Shown here: positions 54,120-62,482 of the stretch, in pieces
Layout of the letters: each line of letters opens with the position of its first letter
How positions within the stretch are numbered: the first letter of the stretch is position 1
Assembly: GCA_903864275.1 (NCBI GenBank)
Contig: CAIPFE010000014.1
Span: forward strand, 248,001-312,000
Source of the DNA: an uncultured Mucilaginibacter sp.
GTDB lineage: Bacteria; Bacteroidota; Bacteroidia; Sphingobacteriales; Sphingobacteriaceae
Length of the DNA: 64,000 nt
Direction: 5' to 3'
The notes under the pieces: generated by a model
The model's input: the letters and a program-made list of their open reading frames with translations, nothing else
Database searches by the model: none
What the model was told of the DNA's origin: nothing
Translations under genes and position numbers: made by a program

Positions 54120-55297
54120 CAAAAAAATATAACTGGAGTGTTTTATTAGGTGCCGCTTTCCTGATGGCCTCATCCGCTATCGGTCCTGGTTTTTTAACAC
54201 AAACCGCAGTTTTTACAGCCGAGCTTGGCGCAAGCTTTGGCTTTGTGATATTGTTTTCCATCGTACTGGATGCCGTAGCGCAGCTAAACATCTGGCGAAT
54301 TATAGCCGTGGCCGACAAACCTGCGCAGGATATTGCCAATAAAGTATTCCCGGGCCTTGGCTATTTTATTTCCTTACTGGTATTTTTAGGCGGCATGGCT
54401 TTTAATATCGGCAATATTGCAGGCGCCGGTTTGGGTTTAAATGTATTGTTGGGTGTAAGTGTTGGCCAGGGCGCCGCGATGAGCGCGATTATCGCCATCG
54501 GTATTTTTGTTTACAAAGAATCGGGTAAGGTGATGGACGCATTTGCCAAAACCATGGGTATGCTTAAAATATCACTGGCACTTTTTATAGCCTATGTTAG
54601 TAAGCCGCCATTAGCCGAAGCAGCGCTCAGGGCAGTAAATCCTACGCATTTTAGCTTTACCGCAGTACTGACCATCGTAGGCGGAACCGTAGGCGGATAC
54701 ATTACTTTCTCAGGCGCACACCGCCTGCTTGATGCAAGGCAAACGGGGATAGAAAATTTGCCTGCGGTAAATAAAGGCGCGCTGAGCGCTATCGGGCTGG
54801 CATCTGTGATGCGGCTTTTATTGTTTATAGCAGCTTTAGGTGTAGTTAGCGCCGGGGGCAAATTAGATCCTGCTAACCCGGCGGCTTCGATATTTCAATT
54901 AGCTGCAGGCGAGGTCGGTTATAAGATATTTGGCCTGATCATGTTCTCAGCAGGGATTTCTTCTGTTGTAGGTTCGGCTTACACCTCCGTTTCCTTTATT
55001 AAAAGTTTCCACCCGGTGATATTGAAATTCAACCGGCAGATCATTATCGGCTTTATCATCGTATCCTGCATAATTTTTGAAATTATAGGTAAGCCCGTTA
55101 AAACCCTTTTGACAGTTGGCGCTATTAATGGATTTATTTTACCGATTTCCCTTGGCGTGATGTTGTTGGCGGCCTATCGCACTAAAATTATAGCTACCTA
55201 CCGGCAACCTTTGTGGTTAACTGTTTTGGGGGTTATTGTGGTGGTCACCATGGCATATATGAGCTGCGGGGCTATTGTACAAATGCTGGGTCATTAA
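54116..55297 (+). CDS. NRAMP-fold transporter without the DPGN motif
   Basis: Membrane transporter of 393 residues and about 11 helices, with NRAMP-family layout. Helix 1 reads SSAIGPGFLTQTAVFTAE-like and is followed by ELGASFGFVILFS. True NRAMP metal carriers have DPGN at the first of these positions; here it is GPGF. The helix 6 methionine-containing motif (MPH) is also replaced by GGYITFSGAHR. Mn/Fe transport is therefore unlikely. It overlaps pxpA by 4 bp, as ycsG does in the Bacillus kip cluster, so uptake or export linked to 5-oxoproline is inferred. Confidence 0.88.
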   Translation: MTKKYNWSVLLGAAFLMASSAIGPGFLTQTAVFTAELGASFGFVILFSIVLDAVAQLNIWRIIAVADKPAQDIANKVFPGLGYFISLLVFLGGMAFNIGNIAGAGLGLNVLLGVSVGQGAAMSAIIAIGIFVYKESGKVMDAFAKTMGMLKISLALFIAYVSKPPLAEAALRAVNPTHFSFTAVLTIVGGTVGGYITFSGAHRLLDARQTGIENLPAVNKGALSAIGLASVMRLLLFIAALGVVSAGGKLDPANPAASIFQLAAGEVGYKIFGLIMFSAGISSVVGSAYTSVSFIKSFHPVILKFNRQIIIGFIIVSCIIFEIIGKPVKTLLTVGAINGFILPISLGVMLLAAYRTKIIATYRQPLWLTVLGVIVVVTMAYMSCGAIVQMLGH

Positions 55298-55812
55298 CGC
55301 CGCAATCCCGTCTTATCCCGATGTTTTGTATCATGACTTTTATTATCTTTATGTATTAAATCATCCCTAATTTCATCTTTCACTTCCGCAATAGCATCTT
55401 CCACCGTATGGCTTTGGGTACTTGATTCGGCTTTATGGGTTAGTTCAACCAATTTACGGTAATGTTCGTACAGCGTTTTTAATTCCTCTTCGCTAAGGTC
55501 CTGGATATTTAATAAACGGTTGCTGGCGTGGTTGCTGGCAGCGATCAACTCATTCAGCTTAAGTTGTACTGCTATCGATTCTTTATTTTGCGATTTTTGG
55601 ATTAAAAAAACCATCAAAAAAGTAATAATGGATGTGCCGGTATTTACAATTAAAAGCCAGGTATTTGAATAATTAAACACCGGGCCGGTTATTCCCCAGA
55701 GCAGTATTAAACCAAACGCTGCAATAAAAACAGGCGAACTGCCACTGTGGACAGTGATGATGTTGCTTATTTTTTCAAAGCCCGAAATATTTTCATTACC
55801 CTGGTCGCTCAT
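55294..55812 (-). CDS. Low-affinity iron permease-family membrane protein
   Basis: A 172-residue protein with two membrane helices (about 24-45 and 50-70) and a long cytoplasmic helical tail (LKLNELIAASNHASNRLLNI, SEEELKTLYEHYRKLVELTH). This two-helix arrangement after SGSSPVFIAAFGLILLWGITG matches the family named low-affinity iron permease. The family name comes from a yeast protein, and iron transport by bacterial members is not established. It is convergent with the NRAMP-like gene (4-bp overlap of stops). Confidence 0.8.
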   Translation of the reverse strand: MSDQGNENISGFEKISNIITVHSGSSPVFIAAFGLILLWGITGPVFNYSNTWLLIVNTGTSIITFLMVFLIQKSQNKESIAVQLKLNELIAASNHASNRLLNIQDLSEEELKTLYEHYRKLVELTHKAESSTQSHTVEDAIAEVKDEIRDDLIHKDNKSHDTKHRDKTGLRR

Positions 55813-55877
55813 ATTTACAATTTTATTTTTACCTTAAAAGGCGTAAATGCCAAAATTGTTTTACCAGGATATAATGT

Positions 55878-56450
55878 ATGGATATGCAACTTGAAGGCCC
55901 CTCACAATTTCCATCCTTAACAACCGGGCGCCTTGTTTTAAGGATGCTGGAGCTAAGCGACGCGGCAGAAATAATGAAACTAAGGTCGGATGAGCGTGTA
56001 AACAAATATCTCGACAGGCCAAAAACCACTACCATCAATGAAGCTGTTGAATTTATTAATAAGATCAATAATGGCATAAAAAATGAGGAATCCTATTATT
56101 GGGTTATCTGCCTGAGAAAGGACCATAAACTGGCCGGAACCATTTGTTTATGGAATATTGACAAAGAAAACGCCCGCATCGAAGTCGGTTATGAATTGCT
56201 GCCTTCTTCCCAGGGAAAAGGCCTGGCACATGAGGCGCTGTCGACAATAATTAATTATGGATTTAATACTTTAAAATTCAGGACCATGGTTGCCTATCCC
56301 CATTCAGGCAATGAACGATCTATAAAACTATTAGAAAAAAATAATTTCAAAAGGGATGCGGCGCTTGAGGATGAGTTTTACAAAACTGAACCCACTGCCA
56401 AAGAAGTTATTTATTCATTAAAATCACCGTTAGGGACGATGCCGAAATAG
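55878..56450 (+). CDS. GNAT acetyltransferase, RimJ-like
   Basis: N-acetyltransferase of 190 residues, of the type that acetylates ribosomal protein N-termini or small amines. Motifs: the start FPSLTTGRLVLRMLELSDAA, the central ARIEVGYELLPSSQGKGLAH (acetyl-CoA loop Q-G-K-G-L-A), then FRTMVAYPHSGNERSIKLLE and NNFKRDAALEDEFYK. The substrate is unknown. It is monocistronic and followed by a hairpin terminator. Confidence 0.9.
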   Translation: MDMQLEGPSQFPSLTTGRLVLRMLELSDAAEIMKLRSDERVNKYLDRPKTTTINEAVEFINKINNGIKNEESYYWVICLRKDHKLAGTICLWNIDKENARIEVGYELLPSSQGKGLAHEALSTIINYGFNTLKFRTMVAYPHSGNERSIKLLEKNNFKRDAALEDEFYKTEPTAKEVIYSLKSPLGTMPK

Positions 56451-56454
56451 AACA

Positions 56455-56486
56455 GCCCGGCCCTTTTTTAAAGGCCAGGCCGTTTT
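56455..56486 (+). terminator. Hairpin terminator after the GNAT gene
   Basis: GCCCGGCCCTTT / AAAGGCCAGGC with one mismatch or bulge, followed on the plus strand by TTTTATAATTT. It lies between convergent genes and may also serve the fasciclin gene. Confidence 0.6.
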
Positions 56487-56503
56487 ATAATTTAAAGATT
56501 AAA

Positions 56504-57178
56504 TTATTTAGTCATTAATACGCCGTTAATACCATCAATTATCCCATTTGTAGCAGGCGTATCAAACGAGGTAACCTCAACTACGGTGCCGTGTGCATCG
56601 GTAATAGCTAGTTTTTTATTTACTACCGATAAAGTAAGTGTTTGCCCGTCCATGGTTTTTAAAGTTGCTTTGCCTTTACCATCTGTTAAAGCTTTTATAA
56701 ATGCCGCCTTGTCATATTTACCGGCAATGATATGCCCCCTCAAAATTGTCGCTGCCTTAGTTGGATCCTTCATCAGGCTATCTAATTTGCCTTTCGGGAT
56801 GGCATCAAAAGCGCCATTATTTGGTGCAAGCACTGTGAACGGGCCCGGCCCCTTTAATTCTGTCTCCAGGTTAGCGGTTTTAATTGCTGCAACCAAAGTT
56901 GATTCTTCAGCAACATTAGCCAGTGTAGCAACTATATCCTTTACAGCTGCAGTATCCTTTGTTACTGTAGTTGTTGTAGTAGTTGTGGTGGTCTTTTTGG
57001 AAGTATCAACCGGTACTACCTTTTTTGCAGGGTCCGTCGGTATTGGTGGGGGCCTCTTTATAGTGTCCCTTGGTATGGTCTTCTTCGTGGTATCCCGTGG
57101 TTTGGTTTGGGCAAATAAATTATTTGATAAAAACCCTATTGATAATACAGCGATCGCTGTTAAAACTAACTTTCTCAT
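56504..57178 (-). CDS. Secreted fasciclin-domain protein with Thr/Pro linker
   Basis: Exported adhesion-type protein of 224 residues. The signal peptide is residues 1-24 (ending NNLFAQ). A low-complexity linker (about 25-72) of Pro/Lys/Thr (PRDTIKRPPPIPTDPAKK, then nine threonines) follows, then one fasciclin (FAS1) domain at about 80-224: LVAAIKTANLETELKGPGPF, TVLAPNNGAFDAIPKG and a C-terminal NGIIDGINGVLM. FAS1 domains bind surfaces or matrix molecules. A closely similar gene lies upstream on the same strand; the signal peptides are nearly identical, so the two probably arose by tandem duplication. Confidence 0.93.
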   Translation of the reverse strand: MRKLVLTAIAVLSIGFLSNNLFAQTKPRDTTKKTIPRDTIKRPPPIPTDPAKKVVPVDTSKKTTTTTTTTTVTKDTAAVKDIVATLANVAEESTLVAAIKTANLETELKGPGPFTVLAPNNGAFDAIPKGKLDSLMKDPTKAATILRGHIIAGKYDKAAFIKALTDGKGKATLKTMDGQTLTLSVVNKKLAITDAHGTVVEVTSFDTPATNGIIDGINGVLMTK

Positions 57179-57416
57179 GTTTACTTATTTTACTTAATAA
57201 TAAATTTATTTATAAGTATGTTTTCTTCAATAGGTAAATATTTTTTCTCTGAAATTAATTACTCAGATATTATATAACCATTAATTACAAAAATGGTTTT
57301 GATTAAAGTAAAAACTGTACTTATAAAAATATTACTGGTAAAACATTTGAGCCACGAAGGGATAGTATTTGAACGTCCGGATCGTTATGACAATTACCTG
57401 CCGTATAAACAAAAAA

Positions 57417-57440
57417 GCCCGGAGTCTCTCGACTCCGGGC
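57417..57440 (-). terminator. Strong terminator after the second fasciclin gene
   Basis: Perfect 10-bp GC-rich stem GCCCGGAGTC / GACTCCGGGC with TCTC loop. On the minus strand it is followed by TTTTTTG, so it terminates the gene ending at 57462. Confidence 0.85.
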
Positions 57441-57461
57441 GCATAAAAATTAAGTGTAATT

Positions 57462-57977
57462 TTATTTCACTAAAACAGCATCAATTCCAATTGCTACGCC
57501 ATTACTGCCTAACATATCAAATGCTATAACTTTGGCTTTATTTCCCTGGCTGTCGGTAATTGTAAGATGTTTATCAGTTACTGATAGCGTAAGTATTTTC
57601 CCATCAATTGTTGTTAAGGTTGGTGTCCCGCTGCCGAGGGTTTTTATTAATGTTGCTTTATCATATTTTCCGTTTACAACATGGCCCTTCAGAATAGTAG
57701 CCAGGTTGGCAGGATCTTTCATCAAACCGTCCAGTTTAGCAGATGGTATATTACTGAACACGGTATTACTTGGCGCAAAAATAGTGTATGGGCCTGCTCC
57801 TCTTACGGTGACTGTCAGGCCAGCCGCCCTGATCATTGCTGCTGAAACATTATAATCGGGACTTGCAGATAATGTATCAAGTACATCACCTTTTGGGGTT
57901 GTAGCTTGTGCAAATAAATTGTTAGATAAAAGGCCTATGGCCAATATTGTCATTACTGTTAAAACTGCTTTTTTCAT
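57462..57977 (-). CDS. Secreted fasciclin-domain protein
   Basis: Exported protein of 171 residues with a signal peptide (MKKAVLTVMTILAIGLLSNN, ending FAQ) and one FAS1 domain: NVSAAMIRAAGLTVTVRGAG, YTIFAPSNTVFSNIPSAKLD, and a C-terminal GSNGVAIGIDAVLVK. It lacks the Thr-rich linker of its neighbour. A strong terminator follows, and the next gene starts 284 bp on, so the two fasciclin genes are transcribed separately. Role in surface attachment is inferred from the domain. Confidence 0.93.
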   Translation of the reverse strand: MKKAVLTVMTILAIGLLSNNLFAQATTPKGDVLDTLSASPDYNVSAAMIRAAGLTVTVRGAGPYTIFAPSNTVFSNIPSAKLDGLMKDPANLATILKGHVVNGKYDKATLIKTLGSGTPTLTTIDGKILTLSVTDKHLTITDSQGNKAKVIAFDMLGSNGVAIGIDAVLVK

Positions 57978-58299
57978 TGTTAAATATTGAATTTAGTTTA
58001 TAAAATTTATTTATTTTTTGAAGTAACGATTTTTTTCAATTAATATGTATTCGTCGCCCTAAAATAAAATTTAAAAAATTCAATACCCATAGATTGGATA
58101 AAATGGAGGAAAAGCAATAAAATTGTTACAAAGGGGCGAGTGGAAGTCAGAGATCGGAGGTCAGAAGTCGGAAGTCTCTGTCATCCCAGATATCATCAGC
58201 CTGGGCATTAAAAAAATCAACACCTCCGCACTTCATATCCATCATCTGCACATCAAAAAAATTCGCACATTTGCACAACTGCATATTTGCACATCATTA
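57978..58299. repeat. Gene-free stretch with two word-repeat families
   Basis: This 322-bp gap has no supported gene. AGTCAGAGATCGGAGGTCAG and GAAGTCGGAAGTC words lie at about 58145-58176. GCACATTTGCACAACTGC and ATTTGCACATC words at about 58262-58295 run up to the purK start codon. The left part, next to the fasciclin start, is AT-rich and probably holds its promoter. Confidence 0.6.
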
Positions 58300-59439
58300 A
58301 TGAAAGCTTTTTACGGAGACCTCAAACTCGGAATTTTAGGCGGCGGCCAGTTAGGCCGCATGTTAATTCAGCAGGCCATTAATTACAATGTTACCGTGAA
58401 AGTCCTCGACCCCGACCGCGAGGCCCCTTGCCGTAAATTGTGCGATGAATTTGTAATTGGCTCCCTGGGCGATTATGAAACCGTTTACAATTTCGGCAAA
58501 AAGGCTGATATGGTGACCATCGAGATTGAAAAGGTAAACGTTGACGCCTTAGAACAATTGGAAAAAGAGGGCGTTTTAGTTTATCCCCAGCCGCGCATCA
58601 TCAGGCTGATACAGGATAAAGGCCTGCAAAAACAATTTTTCAAAGAAAACAATATCCCTACTGCAGATTTCCAGGTAATATCATCGCCACAACAATTACG
58701 GGAAAGCCGGATCCCATTTCCTTATATTCAAAAACTGCGTCGCGATGGCTATGATGGCCGGGGCGTTTATAAAGTTATTGACGAAAGCTACCTGCCAAAT
58801 GCTTTTACCGAACCCAGCCTTGTAGAGAAATGGATCGATTTTGAAAAGGAGATAGGTATTATAGTCGCTCGTAACGAAAGCGGCGAAGTAAAAACCTTCC
58901 CGCTGGTTGAGATGGAATTTAACCCGCAGGTAAATTTGGTCGAATTCCTGATATCACCCTCTACCCTGCCCTTCGAAGTTCACGAAGAAGCGGCCCGGAT
59001 CGCCGCAAAAATTGCAGAAGATCTGAATATTGTCGGCTTACTGGCTGTTGAAATGTTTTTGGATAGGCATGGCAAAATATTGGTCAATGAGCTGGCGCCG
59101 CGTCCGCATAACAGCGGGCATCAAACTATTGAGGGTAATGTAGTTTCGCAGTTCGAACAGCATTTAAGGGCGATATTTAACCAGCCTTTAGGCGATACGG
59201 CCTGCCTCAATAACGCCATCATGGTAAATATTTTAGGCGAAGCCGGTTACGAAGGCCCTGCGGTTTATAAAGGAATTGAAAAAGTATTGAGTTGCGCAGG
59301 AGTTTACGTACATTTATATGGCAAGGCGCTAACCAAACCGTTTCGCAAAATGGGGCATGTAACTATCGTAGATGCAGACCGGGAAAAAGCGATAGAAAAA
59401 GCAAAATTTGTGCAGGAGACGCTGAAGGTGGTTTCTTAG
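58300..59439 (+). CDS. purK: 5-(carboxyamino)imidazole ribonucleotide synthase
   Basis: ATP-grasp enzyme of purine synthesis that carboxylates AIR to N5-CAIR, the substrate of PurE. It has 379 residues. The N-terminus MKAFYGDLKLGILGGGQLGR is the nucleotide-binding start and fixes the ATG at 58300; the upstream frame is repeat-derived. ATP-grasp residues include PYIQKLRRDGYDGRGVYKV and VNELAPRPHNSGHQTIEGNV. purE follows 342 bp downstream. The TAG stop opens a TAGTTCATGGTTGATGG repeat. Confidence 0.97.
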   Translation: MKAFYGDLKLGILGGGQLGRMLIQQAINYNVTVKVLDPDREAPCRKLCDEFVIGSLGDYETVYNFGKKADMVTIEIEKVNVDALEQLEKEGVLVYPQPRIIRLIQDKGLQKQFFKENNIPTADFQVISSPQQLRESRIPFPYIQKLRRDGYDGRGVYKVIDESYLPNAFTEPSLVEKWIDFEKEIGIIVARNESGEVKTFPLVEMEFNPQVNLVEFLISPSTLPFEVHEEAARIAAKIAEDLNIVGLLAVEMFLDRHGKILVNELAPRPHNSGHQTIEGNVVSQFEQHLRAIFNQPLGDTACLNNAIMVNILGEAGYEGPAVYKGIEKVLSCAGVYVHLYGKALTKPFRKMGHVTIVDADREKAIEKAKFVQETLKVVS

Positions 59440-59781
59440 TTCATGGTTGATGGTTCATGGAAGGAAGTCTGAAGCGTAAAATTCAAAAAAAAGCAAGGTC
59501 ATGCCGAACTTGTTTCGGCACCCCATCAGAAAGGTAAGCAATATACCGGTCTGCTACATGCAAAATGTTTACCTGGGAAGCGTCAATATCCTATGGGATG
59601 CCGAAACAAGTTCGGCATGACGGCTTTCTCGCCCTTGTTGGTGATAACACCAACAAGCGTATGATTTTAAGAATGAGTTAGACTTTGTTAACTTTCGCCG
59701 ACCAGCATAATTGTTTGTTGGTGATAACACCAACAAAAGCGAAAAATAACTCCAACAAAGGCAGGAATAAAATAAAGCTAT
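59440..59781. repeat. purK-purE gap with three repeat families
   Basis: No gene is supported in these 342 bp. It contains GTTCATGGTTGATGGTTC words (59439-59460), and an inverted pair GTCATGCCGAACTTGTTTC / GAAACAAGTTCGGCATGAC (59498-59520 and 59599-59621). It also contains two 24-bp palindromes with the core GTTGGTGATAACACCAAC (59634-59657 and 59714-59737). Any promoter for purE lies after the last palindrome. Confidence 0.8.
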
Positions 59782-60273
59782 ATGAGTCAACCCAAAGTAG
59801 GTATAATAATGGGCAGCAAGTCTGACCTTAACGTAATGCAGGATGCCGCCGATGTTTTAAAAGAGCTCGGTGTCCCTTACGAGATCACCGTGGTATCTGC
59901 CCACCGCACACCCGACCGCATGTTCAGCTATGCCCGTGAAGCTGCCGGTCGCGGTTTAAAAGTGATCATAGCAGGCGCAGGCGGCGCGGCCCATTTGCCG
60001 GGCATGGTAGCTTCATTAACACATTTGCCGGTGATCGGCGTTCCCGTAAAATCAAGCAACTCTATTGACGGCTGGGATTCCATACTTTCCATATTACAAA
60101 TGCCAAACGGTATCCCGGTGGCAACGGTAGCCCTTAACGCTGCAAAAAATGCAGGGATACTGGCAGCACAAATTTTATCAACCGCTGATGATCAAATTAC
60201 TCAAAATCTAATCGCTTATAAGGATAATTTAAAGAAAAAGGTAGAAGAGTCGGCTCAAGACATGGAAAAATAG
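59782..60273 (+). CDS. purE: N5-carboxyaminoimidazole ribonucleotide mutase
   Basis: Class I PurE, 163 residues, which moves the carboxyl group of N5-CAIR to C4 to give CAIR, in concert with PurK. Family signature: [36 protein letters not shown], and [20 protein letters not shown]. The catalytic histidines are in AHRTP and AAHLPG. It is 342 bp downstream of purK on the same strand and may be co-transcribed, but the palindromes in the gap may interrupt this. Confidence 0.97.
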   Translation: MSQPKVGIIMGSKSDLNVMQDAADVLKELGVPYEITVVSAHRTPDRMFSYAREAAGRGLKVIIAGAGGAAHLPGMVASLTHLPVIGVPVKSSNSIDGWDSILSILQMPNGIPVATVALNAAKNAGILAAQILSTADDQITQNLIAYKDNLKKKVEESAQDMEK

Positions 60274-60279
60274 CAGCTT

Positions 60280-60348
60280 TCACTATGGTCCATTGTCCAT
60301 CGACTATGGACAAAAAGCTATGAACTATGAACCATCATCTATGAACTA
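60280..60348. repeat. ATGGTCCATTGTCCATCGA / TTCATAG word repeat
   Basis: TATGGTCCATTGTCC and CGACTATGGACAAAAAGC words, then CTATGAACTATGAACCATC. It fills the space between the convergent purE and YqgE genes and contains the YqgE stop codon. Confidence 0.7.
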
Positions 60349-60909
60349 ATTGAGCTCCGGATTTTCCGGAAAATTAGCAATATGCGCGTACCGCTGCCCT
60401 AAGCCTTTCACCACTTCGCGCCAAAGGTTTTCCTCATTTTTGCCAAAGATCATTTCCTTGTCCAATTTATCGGTCACCATCCAGCTGTCTTCCTTTATTT
60501 CGTCATCTAATTGCTTTGGCGTCCAGCCGGAATAGCCGGTAAAAAACCTGATCTCATCCATTTTTAGGCTGTAGCCGGTAATTAACTTCTTCACTTCGTC
60601 AAAATCGCCTCCCCAGTATATTCCTGCTCCTATTTCAATGCCGCCTTCAATCTTATCAGGACAGCAATGAATAAAATGCAAAGTATTATTTGCCACCGGG
60701 CCGCCAAAAAATACCGGGATTTCCGAATAAGATACTTCGGGCAAAAGATCGCCCAATAAATACTCACCGGACTGGTTTAAAATAAAGCCCAGCGCGCCGC
60801 CTTCGGAATACTCCGTCAATAAAATAACTGACCTTTTAAAATTCGGATCAAGCATAAAAGGTTCCGAGATCAACAAACAACCGGCAGCCGGCGGAATAGA
60901 ACTGAGCAT
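60346..60909 (-). CDS. UPF0301/YqgE family protein
   Basis: Cytoplasmic protein of 187 residues in the UPF0301 (YqgE/AlgH) family. Signature LLISEPFMLDPNFKRSVILL and TEYSEGGALGFILNQ near the start; PVFFGGPVANNTLHFIHCC and FFTGYSGWTPKQLDDEIKED further on. The molecular function is not established, although AlgH-type members affect regulation in some bacteria. Its TAG stop is the first triplet of TAGTTCATAGATGATGG, a word repeat shared with purK and others. Confidence 0.93.
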   Translation of the reverse strand: MLSSIPPAAGCLLISEPFMLDPNFKRSVILLTEYSEGGALGFILNQSGEYLLGDLLPEVSYSEIPVFFGGPVANNTLHFIHCCPDKIEGGIEIGAGIYWGGDFDEVKKLITGYSLKMDEIRFFTGYSGWTPKQLDDEIKEDSWMVTDKLDKEMIFGKNEENLWREVVKGLGQRYAHIANFPENPELN

Positions 60910-61019
60910 AGCGATAAAATTTCGTTCAATATAACAAGTTTTCCAAAAATATATTGCGTTTTCAATATTTGAAATGCCTTAACATATATACGGGATAATT
61001 AATTTGTAAGTTTGCTGCA

Positions 61020-61667
61020 ATGGACCAGGAAAATTTAGAGAACTTACGGGAAGACTATACAGGCGTTCCCCTTTTAGAAAGCAACACAAAAGCCGACCCT
61101 ATAAAACAATTCGAAATATGGTTTAACGAGGCGCAGGAAGCAAACGTGCCGGAAAAAAATGCAATGACCCTATCGACCGCCACGCATGATGGCAGGCCAT
61201 CGGCCAGGATCGTTTTATTAAAAGGATTTTACGATGCCGGTTTTGTTTTTTATACCAACTACTTAAGCCGCAAAGGAAAAGAGATCACAAAAAACCCTAT
61301 CGGCGCTTTAACTTTCTTTTGGGCAGGTATGGAACGACAGGTGCGCATTGAAGGCACCATAGAAAAAGTAAGCAAGGAGCAATCCGAAAAATATTTCCAC
61401 TCGCGCCCCAAGGGCAGCCAGGTAGGCGCACTGGCTTCGCCCCAAAGCCAGGAAATAGCCGACCGCAGCATACTTGAAAAAAAATGGGCCGAACTGGATG
61501 CTGAATATGCCGATAAAGAAGTTCCCAAACCTTCCTTTTGGGGCGGCTATATCTTAAAACCGCGCATGATCGAGTTCTGGCAGGGCCGCCCAAGCCGCCT
61601 GCACGACCGTATTGTTTATAAAAAGATCGATAACAAAAACTGGAAAAAAGTACGTTTGGCGCCATGA
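61020..61667 (+). CDS. pdxH: Pyridoxamine 5'-phosphate oxidase
   Basis: FMN enzyme that oxidises pyridoxine or pyridoxamine 5'-phosphate to pyridoxal 5'-phosphate. It has 215 residues, the normal length. Motifs: NAMTLSTATHDGRPSARIVL, FVFYTNYLSRKGKEI, RIEGTIEKVSKEQSEKYFHS, RPKGSQVGALASPQSQ, and the C-terminal FWQGRPSRLHDRIVYKK. It overlaps nuoC by 4 bp (ATGA), so complex I subunit C is translationally coupled to a vitamin B6 gene here. Confidence 0.97.
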   Translation: MDQENLENLREDYTGVPLLESNTKADPIKQFEIWFNEAQEANVPEKNAMTLSTATHDGRPSARIVLLKGFYDAGFVFYTNYLSRKGKEITKNPIGALTFFWAGMERQVRIEGTIEKVSKEQSEKYFHSRPKGSQVGALASPQSQEIADRSILEKKWAELDAEYADKEVPKPSFWGGYILKPRMIEFWQGRPSRLHDRIVYKKIDNKNWKKVRLAP

Positions 61668-62164
61668 GCTTTGAGGACATTAAATTATTACTAGTCGAAA
61701 AATTCAGCCCCGAAGTAATTGTTGGCGAAGAAACCGGCGGTCTGCAACCCGCGTTGCTTATTGAGCCGGCTCGTATTGCCGACGTATGCCTGGAACTGCG
61801 CAATAATTCAAAAACTTATTTTGATTTCCTGTCCAGCCTTACCGGTGTTGATTATGGCACAGAAGAAAACCGCTTCGGCGTTGTTTATCACGTGGCATCT
61901 ATCCCATATAAAACACAGCTTACGCTAAAAGTTAGCAATGAAAATAACCGTGACCTGAACGATCTCCCATCATTCCCCAGCATAACCTCCGTTTACCGCA
62001 CTGCCGATTGGCACGAACGCGAAGCTTATGACCTTGTAGGCATATTTTTTGAGGGCCATCCCGACCTGCGCCGCATTTTGCTTCCTGATGACTGGGAAGG
62101 CTTCCCGCTAAGGAAAGATTATAAAACGGCGGAATATTATAAGGGGATACGGATTGATTTTTAA
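61664..62164 (+). CDS. nuoC: NADH-quinone oxidoreductase subunit C
   Basis: Peripheral-arm subunit of complex I without cofactor, 166 residues. Signature WHEREAYDLVGIFFEGHPDL followed by RRILLPDDWEGFPLRKDYKT; this is the 30-kDa subunit motif. It is separated from nuoA-nuoB by 11 kb of unrelated genes and overlaps pdxH by 4 bp. A 318-bp repeat-containing gap and a cupin-like gene then separate it from nuoD. Confidence 0.97.
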   Translation: MSFEDIKLLLVEKFSPEVIVGEETGGLQPALLIEPARIADVCLELRNNSKTYFDFLSSLTGVDYGTEENRFGVVYHVASIPYKTQLTLKVSNENNRDLNDLPSFPSITSVYRTADWHEREAYDLVGIFFEGHPDLRRILLPDDWEGFPLRKDYKTAEYYKGIRIDF

Positions 62165-62482
62165 CCGATAAGAACCGGGATTAAATGCTTGTTTATATGA
62201 ATGCCTTGTTCAACGATGTTTTTCAACGCAGAGCACACCAAGAAGGCACAAAGAACACGGAAAAACAAGTTGAAAATTGAGAATTATCAAAACTCAGTGT
62301 ACTCAGTGTCTTCTCTGCATCACTCTGTTAAAGTTTTTAAATAATGCCATTCAGCGAATAAAATGCCCCCATTATTCGTAAGCTCAGCCCGTTAAATTGC
62401 AGCCGTTTCCCCAACCTTTTTGGCTTAATTTCGTATTAAGCAAGATAACTTCAGTAAAATCAACAAAAGTCAATTTTAAATT
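62165..62482. repeat. Gap with inverted CACAAAGAACACGG-type words
   Basis: No gene is supported in these 318 bp. AACGCAGAGCACACCAAGAA and GGCACAAAGAACACGG words (62223-62261) are answered by CTCAGTGTACTCAGTGTC and TCTGCATCACTCTGTTAA (about 62295-62330). The final 100 bp carry no recognisable signal apart from a T/A-rich leader before the cupin gene. Confidence 0.65.

Noticed and set aside
56586-57197. 203-codon plus-strand frame opposite the first fasciclin gene
   Set aside because: It is antisense to a clear signal-peptide and FAS1 protein; its Val-rich run is the complement of the Thr linker.
57293-57529. 78-codon plus-strand frame between the fasciclin genes
   Set aside because: It runs through the strong terminator at 57417-57440 and into the end of the opposing fasciclin gene; composition is unlike a protein.
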